NCBI GenBank assembly: GCA_020055645.1
Contig: CM034546.1
Coordinates: forward strand, 99,448,001-99,512,000
From: Tomocerus qinae
Lineage: Eukaryota; Arthropoda; Collembola; Entomobryomorpha; Tomoceridae
Length of the DNA: 64,000 bases
Direction of reading: 5' to 3'
In this document: one piece after another, positions 1-12,100 of the stretch
How positions within the stretch are numbered: position 1 is the stretch's first letter
How the letters are laid out: every line of letters starts with the position of its first letter
Position numbers and translations under genes: made by a program
Notes under the pieces: model-generated
Database searches by the model: none
What the model was told of the DNA's origin: nothing
What the model saw: the letters and a program-made list of their open reading frames with translations, nothing else

Positions 1-2224
1 GCAAGGATTGTGAATGATTGGTCAAAAGTATAAAGAGACTGACTTACTCCAGGGAAACATTTGCGTTGTTCTCAATAAGGATTGATGCACAATCGTTCGC
101 TTCTGTGTTGTGTAATTGTAAACGTAAATATGCAGCAAAACAGAATTTAAACCTTTTTAATTACAGATACATCATTTTGTTCAAAACCAAAGTGTATATG
201 CTTTTAATGCTTCTAATTTGTTTAAGACTTTACCTTTTATAGCCGCGATATGAAGGGGGCACAAACCAAGATTATCTTGCCAATTGACATCTGCGTTGTA
301 TTTTATAAGTGCAGCAACACATTCCATAGCATAAACATCTAAAGCAATTCATGGGTTGACATTGATATATTATATGCATATGGTTTGAAAACATCTTATG
401 ACATTAGGTATTTAGCGTTTCTAGGTTAATAACCTTAAAATCATACATTAACCTTAAATTATAAAGTTCAAAGCTGCTACAGACCACGCGGTTATATACT
501 TTACGATTCCATGATTTTATAGTTTAAGGTAAAAAAATCAAACACTAAATTTTGATTTAGCATCTGACGCTATTTTGAACATTACAGTTGTAAGTTTTTT
601 TCTTGACACTAAAACACTAAGTACCTATTATCTAAAAATTTATTAATTCTTTCGGTTTCATGGTCTTTTACTTCTGCTAGTTTTCTCAACTGCATAAAAT
701 AATGCAGTTCGTCCTTCAACATCCTGTAGTCCGACATCTGCTCCATGTTCCAGTAGAAGTAAAACCGTATCTACATCCTTCAAAGCAGAGATGTGCAACG
801 CTGTTTCCCCTTTCGCGTTCTGAGTATCGACATTGGCTCCGTAATCCAAAAGCAATTTACAGCAGGACGTGTTGCATTCTTGGGCTGCTAAATGCAGAGC
901 AGTGTTTCTACCAGGGCCCTAGCATTTGAAAACGTTGTCATTATACATTTAAATAATCATAACTTTTCAGAGATATTGGTGCTATAAGAAGTCTTAAAAC
1001 ACTTACTTTGCGAAACGAGGCATCAGCTCCGTAATTCAAAAGCAGTTTTAAATTTTCATCATCTCCACTGGACGCAGCCACATGCAATGGCGTTTCACAG
1101 TACATTACCGGAGTATTTTGCAAAGCTCCAGCTTCCAAAATCTTTTTAAGGCATTCGTAATTTCCTGATTTCGCAGCCCAGAGAAGTGCTGTATTTCCTC
1201 GTTCATAGCCGTTGTTGACATCCGCTCCGTTATTCAGCAGCAGCTCAACAAGTTGAACTTGTCCAATTGCTGCAGCACAAATCAGAGGAGTTGCTTTTTT
1301 CTGTTGGTCCCAAATATTTACCGTCACACCTTGAAATGAAAATATAGTCGTTTAGTTCGAGATAAAGTATTTCACACAAAATTTAAAAATTATCCTGCAA
1401 TATATTAACCTTGATTGATCAACAGTTTTGCAATTTCAAAGTGGTCATTATAGACTGCTAGATGCAGAGCGGTTCTTCCAAACAGGTCAACTACTTCAAA
1501 GTTATGAGAGTGCCGTAAAGAATTATGCTCATCCAAAAGCAAATTGATTTTAACAATGTTCCCCGCAAATGCAGCGTCTAATAATTCTGCAGCGCCCGGA
1601 TGCAAGGTTTTCGTATCCAAAGTCCAACTGTGGCTACCCCAAATTCCATTTTGTGCTCCTGGAGCATTTATAGACGACTTAGACTTTAACTCCATCTCAC
1701 TCTCCACGACTTTCAGTTCAATTGATTTCCGATTTGCAAGATTGAAAAAGGTACCCGAGTTTAGTTTTCTGGAGAAAAAATGTAAAGATTTACCAAGGTT
1801 TGTTGTACAGTATGTAAAGCCGTAATCATTGTACAGTACTTTCTCATGTAAGCTAAACATTTTAATGATTTCAACTAAATCGATCGAGAAAGTGCACTAT
1901 GACTGTACATGTAACTTAATTTACATACTGTCCTTACATTTAAATGTGCAATATTTATAAGAATATGTTAATGTTGGTTTTAGCACTTAGAAATTTAAGA
2001 AGTAACTCTTACTTGGATCTGGAGTCATCTTCCTCCGTAATTTGAATAACTGAAAAATGTCTTCTCTTTATCCGATTTCTCTCTATGGTGTCCATATTTT
2101 TATTCCTGGTTCTTCTATAGCCCACCAATGCGTCATTCCTGTTTACCTGTACGTCATTATGGTAAGATTCAATGGTGACTATCTCACTTTCTGTTTCAGA
2201 TTCTTCATCCTTATTCGAATCCAT
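1..2224 (-). CDS. Ankyrin-repeat protein, 3' part beyond left edge
   Basis: Exons read on the minus strand: 2013-2224, 1410-1852, 1007-1329, 672-918, 234-338, 48-102; the last ends in a donor, so the gene continues left of the window. Codon phases agree at every junction. The first exon (ATG at 2224-2222) is acidic and charged, with no repeats. From about residue 185 there is an unbroken run of some nine ankyrin repeats with typical TALHLA / LLLxxGADV signatures. The open frame that seems to stop at 658 is read-through: a donor at 671 joins an exon at 338 and continues the repeat (VYAMECVAALIKYNADVNW), followed by PLHIAAIK and CASILIENNANV. Ankyrin repeats are protein-binding scaffolds; no other domain is visible, so no specific function can be given. 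An alternative start at 1860 inside exon 2 is less likely, because the upstream exon splices in frame. Confidence 0.8.
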
Positions 2225-3443
2225 ATTCAATTTTCTTCAGTTGAGCTTCTCCAGATTTTGGTTCATTCTTGTAATGACAGCAAAGTATGAATGTGACATT
2301 TGTAATCAACAACATTTTAGTTATCAATTCATGAATGATGATTCATTGTTTTCCGGCCAAAGCTACCTCTAGAAGTTTCCGTTTAAAATTAACGTAACTA
2401 TTATTGAAGCCTTTTGCGTAGTCTTGAACTTTTATAAGTGGTAAAGTTAGAGCCTCAGAAAGTAAAGTTTTGTATTGTGCATACAGTTGGTGTTGGTTCT
2501 AATTTTGCATAACAAATGGTTATTTGTAATATATTGTAATCATAATCAACAATCAGAAACCAAAATGACCAGAATTTCCTTTCCTTCTCTGGAATGGTAG
2601 ATTATTGCGTATTGCATTGAGTTGTGCTGTATTTTTGCTCAGGATGCTACATGCAAGTGCTTCTAGTGCTAGTGCAGGCTAGTGCTCTTCTCAGTAATCG
2701 TCCTCACTTCACATTGCAAAACGTTGGACTAATGTTGTAATGTTATTTTAAAGCTTAACTTACAAAACAAAACGTAAGTAATAGTAATGACAGTAATAAG
2801 TATATGGTTTTTACATACCTATAATTATTTGCATATTAAAAGTCTGTGGAGAGGATGTCGCAATGAAAATCGCGACGTATTTCTAAGTAAATGATGTATT
2901 TAATTTTGGAATTCAAACTAATCACATCCCACAAGGTATTCGTCCGATGATAGTATCTACAGAACTTTAAGGTCAAATTAGCCTCTCTCTACATAACTGT
3001 TTCATTTATTTTTATTAAACTTGTCGATGTTCTTTTAGTTGCTCATTCTAACTTCAAATTGATGTTTTAACCTAACCTAACATACATACCTAACCTAATT
3101 TAACATAATCTTATCAAAACTAAGGATGAGCGGGTTGGGCGCCCTTCCCCAAGCCTATTAGTCTTGCCGGGCATTTTCTGGTTGAGGAAAAACAACTTTT
3201 AAGAAAACCACATTATTTTCATTAACTCTGTAACGTTTTGAATAAAATAAAAGTGGTTTTTATTTGCATTAAGTTTTTTTTTTTATTTAATAAAAATACA
3301 TTTTATAGGTATTTATTTTATATAAATAGTATGAACTTGGCGAAACTTGACAAGTTTTTGTGTTACGAATGTGTTTTGCAATTAGAGACAGTTTGAATAG
3401 GTCAATATTATTGATTATAGTCCGTTCGAAACACTATTAAGGA
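2225..3443. other. Intergenic, between ankyrin gene 5' end and GH43 3' end
   Basis: No coding signal. It holds a short imperfect CTAGTGCTA-like stretch near 2660-2690 and AT-rich sequence. Minus-strand AATAAA copies (TTTATT at 3312-3317 and 3282-3287) are candidate poly(A) signals for the GH43 gene. Confidence 0.5.
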
Positions 3444-6438
3444 TCAAATTCTGGGTGGTTGTCCACTGGGAGCTATTTGTAACTGTTCAGAAGGTCTTGG
3501 GAATTTGGGTGCGTGATCTTCTTCCCAAGTTATCCTGGCAGCTCGAGCCACTCTGGTAGACTGTTCGTTACTGTTAGGGTCATTTGTAGCATGATATAAC
3601 ATCCAAGTCTCCGTTCCATCTGAAATATCCATTAAATGTATAATACTGAGAATTTATTACACTATGTTAATATAAAGTGAGTACCTGGGGATGTAGTAAA
3701 AGCGGCATGCCCAGTGCAATAGATTCCTTCTTCCTCATTTTTGAAAAACATACATCTGTTGGAAAAAGAAATGATTGCAAAAGTTTTAATCAAAACTATC
3801 TATAGACATCTAAATAATATGCCCCTTTTGTCTGTAGGTGCCTACCTGTCTAAATCGTCCCACCAATTCTCCCTTCTGAGAGGATCTCTCAGGTTGTCAA
3901 TACCAATCATACTAAGACAGTAATTGGGATTCCACGTACTAGAGCCAGAAAATACAAGGAATACTCGTTCAGCATTTTGCAGAATGAAAGGTCCTTCATT
4001 GACCGGACCACCTTGTGTGTCCCATTCTGAATGAGGAGATCGCAAAAGAACTCTGGGTCCACTAACCGTCATCGGATCACTGAAAATCAATTAATTCCTT
4101 CAGCATTTACAATTTAAATGGTAGAATAGCCTTATGCTGCATGACAGGGATATGGTATACCTCATAGGAGCAATGTAAAGACTCATGGGAACGCCATCAT
4201 CCACACTGCAGAAGATAAAGTAGAGTTGACCATTTCCATACTGTAGAACAGTTCCATCAATTGAAAAATGATCGTCATTTGGCATCAGCCTGCAATATAA
4301 TATTTTACATAGCATAAAAAGTCACCAACTACATTTAAGGTTGTTGCATGTTTATACCTTGTTGGAGCACCCCATCCTGCCATTGGGTCATTAGGATTAT
4401 TGGCTTTGATTACGTAATTACGGTGAGATTGTCCGTTTCCGTCTTGAGTAAAATACATGAACAATTCTCCTCGAATCATATGCATCTCAGCAGCCCTGTA
4501 ATGTAAAATAATTTCTTTATTTTGTTTCATAGTAGAGCGAAAGATGTGAAATGTCATTTTTCCTATACCAAACGTTCGAATGTTGTGGAGGAGCGGCATA
4601 AGCAATACTTCTTTCCGCATTTCGAAAATCGGTGAGCCAACGGCTTTTTAAAATAGTGAGCTCTCTTTCTCCGTTCGTTGAAGTCACAAAATAGTAATTT
4701 TCTCCGATGCGGATAGCCATTGGGTCGGCAGAAAGGCCATCGATTATGGGATTGGTGAAAGTTTCTTGAATTTGACCTCCTGGCACTCTCAAAGCTCTGG
4801 AGTTCCCAGAAGGACGTGGGAATACAGGAGCATTGTTGTCATCCCACTCCAACTTTTCAACTCTGGCCACTCTGTTTCTTCCAGGATCATTAACGTCGTT
4901 TGTTGCATGGAATACAATCCATGTTTCAAGTCCATCTATACATAACAGCTCATATAATTCAGCAGTCTCAACTTTTAAAAATACTTAAAAGTGCTCCAAT
5001 TTACTTGGAGAAGTTGTAAATGCTGCATGTCCTGTGCAAAATACATTTTCTTCGTCATTTCGGTAGAAAACGCAACCGTCATTATTATGCCACCAATTAG
5101 TTGGTTCCAGTGGATCCAGCATGTTGTCCAAACCTAAAATTGCATTAATATCATTGTAGATGATTGATATTAATAATTACATCTAGGAAGATAATTACTT
5201 ACCCATGATTCCTAAACAATAGTCGGGACCCCATGTAGAATGGGCAGAGAAAACTAAGAAGACACGACCAGCTCTTTGGAGAATGTATGGACCCTCCAGA
5301 GTGAATGGCCCTTCCCAGTCAAACTTCGGTTCTCTAAGTAAAACTCGTTTTCCAGAAATCGTCATTGGATCGCTGCAAACATACAGTAGATTAAATATTC
5401 CTTACAAAACGTTAGTATTTAACAAAAGTGTAAAAAATAAATATTAAATACCTCATAGGGGCAATGTAAAGATTCTGAGGTGCCCCAACTCCAACACCTG
5501 GCCATCCAGACCTAATATTATAATAATTTTAAAGTTGTTTGTATAATGATAATGAGAAAGTTTCTATTTGTAATTTTTGCATTAAGTTGTTACCAAATGA
5601 AGTAAAGACCTGAGCTGTACTCAAGCACAGTTCCGTCAATTGCCCAATAGTCTACGTCATCTAGGGTGTACATTCTACACAGCAAAATAATAATGACCAT
5701 AATCTTCAGAATTATAATCTTCAAAGCAATAAGATTCAAAAACAACCTTTCAGTGTACTTTCTCTATAATTTATACACTAATGCCTTAAAAACTTTCACT
5801 GCGGCTTTCACTTATTTCATTTATATTTATAAGCAATTACTATTTATAAGTAACAATTTCATTTTTCAACCGTAAAATGCGACAAGTACAATTTACCTCT
5901 TTTCTTGAGACCATGTTCCCATTGGGTCGGTTGGATTGTCAGCCCTGATCACGTACATTCGGTGGTTGTCATTATTTCCGTCGTCCATAGCAAAATAGAT
6001 GTAGAGATTGCCTCGAATTGAATGGAGTTCCGGGGCCCATAGGTTTGCTAAGCCTTGAGGAACGTGGTAGATCATCTTTACTGGGGCACCCCGAAAGTCA
6101 GTGAGTGTTTTAGATCTAGCAGATTTAAATCAAATTAATAACTACCATTTTAGGTAGATGACACAGATGTTTTGATTAATTAATAATTTGTCAAAGACTT
6201 ACTTATATATGAGAATCCCCCCATTGACATAAGGCCATATATTGGAAGACAAAACCATGTAGTAAAATCCTTCATGGAAAAGGATTTGGGGATCTGGTGA
6301 AACAAAGTCTAATATTGGGTTATTGAAGGTTTCCACAACATTTGGACCATTGGAGACATTTCTAAAATTTGAATAAGGACTGCTGAAGGCACTGCCGGCC
6401 AATGCTAACAATACTCCTAAGAAAATTAATTTCTCCAT
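3444..6438 (-). CDS. Secreted two-module GH43 glycoside hydrolase (arabinanase/arabinofuranosidase-like)
   Basis: Twelve exons: 6203-6438, 5897-6115, 5594-5674, 5452-5511, 5203-5372, 5005-5133, 4569-4935, 4358-4495, 4161-4289, 3846-4079, 3685-3755, 3444-3619. They sum to 2010 nt (669 residues). The N-terminus (MEKLIFLGVLLALAGSAFSS) is a signal peptide. Two complete five-bladed propeller modules follow, about residues 35-330 and 345-665. GH43 enzymes hydrolyse arabinan/xylan side chains using three acids. Module 1 shows them in SPDPQ, AIDGT and LEGPY; module 2 in SADPM, SIDGT and NEGPF, so both look active. GH43 is mainly bacterial and fungal; in springtails such genes are attributed to horizontal transfer. 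Introns and base composition like the neighbours argue for old residence rather than contamination. Probable role: extracellular plant or fungal wall digestion in the gut. Exact substrate unknown. Confidence 0.9.
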
Positions 6439-7300
6439 CTTGGGTATTACAAAATCATCGATACTGAAGTGAAATCAAAACTGCCACAAGAATTCAACTA
6501 CTGTTTCAATTTTATACTACTGCTAGGCATAGATTAGCAGATAAACATAGACAAGCCTCACTTGAAAGTCTGAAGTGTTTTTATGAGATTGTACTGCATT
6601 GCTATAGCCCACAGACTTGTCAAAAAGTCAATCAAACACGAAGTTAGCACTGAGCTCTGAGTTGTGATCAATAAACTCTAATCTATTTTGACACTCATAA
6701 TATATCAGTTGTATAATTTACCCATCAGTATTTGCTGTACTATGTAGTTAGGATAATATTACAGGTATATTCTAATTTTCAAGCAATTAAGTAGGTTATA
6801 ATGTTTAATGAAAGTATGTTATCTGAAACTGAATTGCATGAAGCAAATTAAAAGCAGCAAATGCTCATTACAATATCCCCATTCCTATGTTGATTACAGC
6901 ACTATACTAACTTAATAAAATTATTGATACTTGGATCGTCCGCGTACATCAACTGGCACAAATTGTGTTACTGTTAATTAAAACGGTAATCTAGACTGAG
7001 ACGAGGGTGTGATAAATGATAACTATTTGTAGCGCATCATATAATCACATAGATAATGCTGCGTGGTAAAGTGTTGAATAATAATAATATTAAAACCCAC
7101 TGGAATCAGCCTTTCTAGTTGAGGTGCTTCTTTAATAGTCTTCAGTTCCACGATTTATTTGAGTATTGATTTCTAAATACATACTAGGGATCTAACAGTA
7201 TTGGGGGTCTTTAATGTAATGTAATATAAATAATATTGACATGAAATCCCATTTTGTCTTATATAAATTCCGAATTAATGAACTTAATAGACGTACTCCT
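6439..7300. other. Upstream region of GH43 gene
   Basis: AT-rich, with no coding signal and no repeat family recognised. It presumably holds the GH43 promoter just above 6438. Confidence 0.4.
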
Positions 7301-7309
7301 TTATACATC

Positions 7310-8335
7310 TATTATATGAACGTATGACTTGAGTTGCAAGAAACGCTACTATTTTACAAATGGGTTCAGCGTTTACAATATTATGTTATGTTTCATAGTC
7401 CTTGAGACGACCTTTCAAATGGTATAAGTCTTCTTAATGTACCTACACACCTAGTATTTATTTCAGGGTTTGAGAGGTCACATCATCATAAACGACACCA
7501 TGTATATAACGAATTGTGGCAGTTTGACCAAGGTGATATAGGCCTGAGTCTTCTGGGACCACAGTAAGGATTTTTGTCGAAGGCTACACATCATAGACTG
7601 TAGATAAACGGTATAAACGGAGCCCTTGCAAAATAATATTAGACGAAAATCACATTTTGTAAATAATAATTTCTCAATGAATCAACTGGAGACATGGGTT
7701 ACAAGAAATGCTGTCATTTTAGTTGTGGGTTGAAAATATCAGATATTATGATGTTAGTTGATAGTGCTTGAAATGGGCTTCCAAATGGTATATCACATGT
7801 GAATGTAGCTACATGGGAAGTATTTCTTTTAGGGGTCGGAATTTGAGGGCCATATAATCATAAACGCCACTTTTTAAAATGAATTGGGGCCATTTTATCA
7901 TAAGCGACAAAAGCCATTTTATCATAAGCGACAATTTTGATTTTAATGTATTTTATGTGTTTCTTCCGTACTGTATGGAAAGTTAAGACTTTAAATATTG
8001 CAATATGTAGGTATTTAGCCAAGGTATTTTTGGTATAACCCACATTGATGTAGGTTGTTGTTTGACTAAATTATAGACGTAATTGTAATTAAAGGGCTAC
8101 TTGCACATATGATGTATAACGTTTTTGACATGTATATAAACCTGAAAGTCATTTTCATAGTAATCCATTGTGCCTGAAAAATTAATAGGCATCTCTAGCA
8201 ATTGCAATTTTATAGTTTAAACTATTTATGCAATGTTTGATGAACATTTTATATGGAATATAAGAAAATTGTCGTTTATGACCATATGGTCGAAAGTCAC
8301 TTATTACCCATTAAGTGTCGCTTATGATGATTAAA
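7310..8335. repeat. Diverged tandem duplication with inverted TCATAARCGAC motifs
   Basis: A block near 7310-7500 is repeated in diverged form near 7676-7870, offset about 366 bases; for example ttgcaagaaacgctactatt aligns with ttacaagaaatgctgtcatt. The motif TCATAA(A/G)CG(A/C)C occurs forward at 7486, 7858, 7898 and 7922 and inverted at 8271 and 8317. This layout could be a decayed foldback or MITE, but no clean ends or target duplication were found. Confidence 0.5.
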
Positions 8336-9175
8336 TGCTGTCTCAGCCAAAAATAAATACATCCCGTGAATTACCGAGGCCTAAACCATCCGAAAGATCC
8401 TATCAAGGACTATAAATGATATTATCAACGCAGAAGTAAATTGGTGGCTTTTCTTGTAATATGCAAATTGTATACATTTTAATAGTCATTCATTGCCAAA
8501 AGTCTTTCAAAATTCTTCCTGATTTGAAAGTTTTTTGCTTATACGAATGCTATGTAAAATCATATCGGAAATGTATGTATTATAATTACCTATGTAAAGA
8601 TACTAATGCTAAATGCAATCCAGAGCGGAATTCTGTAATTCATGTTTAGTAATATATTTTCGCTTTCCGGTGTTTTAGAGGAGTTTTTGCTTCCTCACCA
8701 GATATACATACAGATATATTATAGGTAGGTAGGTAAATTTATTCCTTTATCTCAGATTGTGGTTATAATATTAGATATAACGTAACAGTTCTAATAAATG
8801 GTCTTTGAGGTACATAAATACATTTCATGTCATGAGAATTCGAATGAGTTGTTTCTAATTCAGAATTACTAATAAATGTGTTAGTGCAGTTACAGATGGA
8901 ATGGTTATATAATGTACTATGTCTCGAAACATTTAAATCAGGTACGAACAACAATGGTAGAATGTGTCTGGGTAAATGTAAATACCTAAAATTTTAGCTC
9001 CATACTATCCATACGAGTATTTTTGCATAATACACCTGCTCGGCATGACATTGTCTTGGGTATTTGATCATTCAAATAATTATTTTTGTGCAGTCAACCT
9101 CTGGTAACATGCATGATGACTTATTTGCGAATAATATTATTTCAAATGTGCTTGCAGTAACTGTAAAGTAATGTT

Positions 9176-12100
9176 TCATGTTTGAGTAGTGCAAATAATA
9201 TCATAAGACTTAGAAGAATGAAATTGTCCATTCAGCGACTCAGGTCCAACTCCAACGGCTGCTGCACTTGCACTTGTATGTAAATTGATTGTTTGCATTT
9301 GAATGTTATGAACTTGAAGCGGATGACTTCCTTTTCTGCAAGAGCGATTGTTCATCGACGTGGTAAGTGTCTGCTGAGTATAATGGTCAAAATATATCCA
9401 AAATTTATTCTTTAAGTCCAAAATTAGTCGGACAAATTAAGAACAATGTAAAAACACAAACAATTGAGAAAAAAGAAAGGACCTTTGGATATTGGAAGAA
9501 CATTACCCTTTGTGTTCGATTTCTAAACACTGACATGGATGCTGTAGAGTCATCAAAGGGCGTCCCCCGCATTGTCCATCTTTTACGAAACCCAGTTGTC
9601 ATTTTGGTTATCTGATTGAAAATCCCACAACGAAACTTTAAATCTGAAGTATATGATAACCTATGTCTCAACATTAAGAAAAGATACCTGCTGCTTAAAT
9701 AATTTCGTCGTGACTGTGTAAAGAATGGGATTAATGCTTGCGTTCACAGGCAGTGCAAAAACAGCTAGCCAAGCATATAAGTCTGATGGAATTGGTTTTC
9801 CTGGAATAAAGTTTAACTTTTGTAATCAAAGATAAGTACCTAAAAGCACGAAATTTGAAGTATATAGTGACAATTCGCATTTTCTGTCAAAAGATTACTT
9901 TTTCTCATAAATTTATTTGTCTACAATTAAATTAGTTCATTTTTCAATGTACTATGCGAATGTTATCCAAAAAATTAGTTTCAAATGCTACATCTCCAGA
10001 GAATATGTCTCTTGAGTGGAAATAGTAGTGGAAATAAAATGTCTCAACGATTCCAAGTTGGTTCTACTTAAGGACAATGGAAAGGCGGTAAAGAAAATGA
10101 CGAACATTAAATAGCTATCATAATCTTCAAACCGCATTGCCATTTTATAGCCCATAAAAACAGCAGGGTAGTACAAAACTGTTACTTTTACATCTTTTTC
10201 AAATGTATATCTATCTATAAAGTTTCTAGTACCTCGTGCTCATACAGAATACATTTCAAATAAGTAGTAAAAGAAATAAAACATTGAAACAAATGGTATA
10301 AAACAGATTTAAAATAAGGTGTAATGAAAAAAAGGTACCTGACATAGCCACGACCTTGGCAATAATAACGGGAGCCCAACAGAGAAAATCGGTGATGACA
10401 ACTAGGGCAAACCGTTTAGCCAGGAGTCTGTCTTGGCTTTGTTTTGAACTGCGGACCATTAGAGAGGAGGAATGGATGATGCCAAGCATCCTTCCGTAGG
10501 CAAAACAAATGAAAATGAATGCAACTGAGTTGAGGACGACAAAGAGGACAAAAGAATACTCCCATGCAGGGTCAAATGGATTGTGGATGTGGAGAGGAAG
10601 ACAAAGTCCATTTCCAGTGTAAAAATCCGAGCCGAAATAGTCAAAAAAGAGTCCAGAGAGTGGTAAGTAGGAAAGGAGAAAAGAGAGAATCCATAAAATC
10701 ATGCAAATTCCAACTGCTGTGTTCAAGGATGTGGTTTTCTCAGCGAAAGGTCTCACAATGCTTAAATAACGGTCCATAGTGATCAGAGCGAGTATCAAAA
10801 CCGAAGCTTCTGAACTCATTGTGCTCAGCATACCTGAATATCAAAAAGAGCAAACTGTTAAAGAAAATCCTCCAGGCCACTTTATTCAAACGAAACCACA
10901 GAGTACTCCTATTTGTCATCTTTTATTAAATGTTTTACAGCATCAGATGCTTTTACCTTTCAACAAGTCACGACATTAAGCCAAACTTCATACACTATTC
11001 TGCATATCAAAAGAATTACCGCTTGGATACCCAACTATAACACCACGCCACAACTTTATGCAAATTCCTTTTCCCTCCTATGCTCTTTTATCCTCATATT
11101 TTCCCGTGTTTACATGCAACACGATTTTTAATTATTATTTCACTACAAACGCAAGAATTCCTTTTGACTTCTCTTACATTTTATGTATCAAAAGATTTGC
11201 TACAATAAAACTATTTTACAAGAGTCATGCATAGTTCTTCCAAATGAACGAAATCTACAGCTTAAACCATCAATTAATTAATTTTAGCACAATTAATCCC
11301 AAACACCAAGAATCTCGAAAACATTTTGAGAGGGAATATTACAATATATAATATCTATTTAACACTTTTGTATTTGAGGATTTTAGACTCAAGAAGGTCA
11401 AGCAAGTTCATTATCTCAATCCTTCTACGAATATAGGAATACAAACGGGGAAAATGAAATTATACTTCTAAATTCTTTACAGCTAAATACAAATGGACAA
11501 TTTTGTCAGTTTGACAACATCATTGCATAAATCTCCCTGATTGTTTTTCCTATAAGTTTTCCTTATTTACAACATAAACAGTGCTCATCCACTCTGTCTA
11601 ACATTGGAATCTGGAACTACAATACACTCAAAGTTTGCAAGAAGGTTCATAATATATTTAAGAACATTATACCCAATGTAATTAACACGGAAATTTCTTG
11701 CGGTTTGATAGGAAGAGTATAGATTAAAAGTGAACAAGTGCATAAGGGGAATCGCAATACGCAATAATACTAAAGTTAATGTACATGTACATATTATGGT
11801 AATACTTACATCAGGATTTCTTTAGTACTTATTCAGTACATGGTAATAGCATCAGCAACTATTATAACTGCTCTAAATTCGCTGCATGACAATTGATAAG
11901 TATAAGTAATGTATATCATGTCTCTAAAATGTTACTTTTATATAATATGTAGAGTTGTGTGAATTTGTATAGTAATATATTACATTTATGTCAATAAGGT
12001 TTTCTAAGCGTTTTAGCGGTCAGAAAATATAGACTTGAGTAATAATGACAAGTTCAGTATAATGCATTAAACATCACATTTTTCTTACTCTGCATCACTT

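Noticed and set aside
658..855. Ankyrin gene ending at 658 with nearby AATAAA (644-639, minus)
   Set aside because: A donor at 671 joins in phase to further ankyrin exons, so the stop is intronic.
3070..3110. CCTAA/TTAGG-like repeats as interstitial telomere
   Set aside because: Only a few imperfect units; common in AT-rich arthropod DNA.
10564..10979. Plus-strand ORFs across the GPCR TM3-TM6 exon
   Set aside because: Shadows of the minus-strand 7TM coding sequence.
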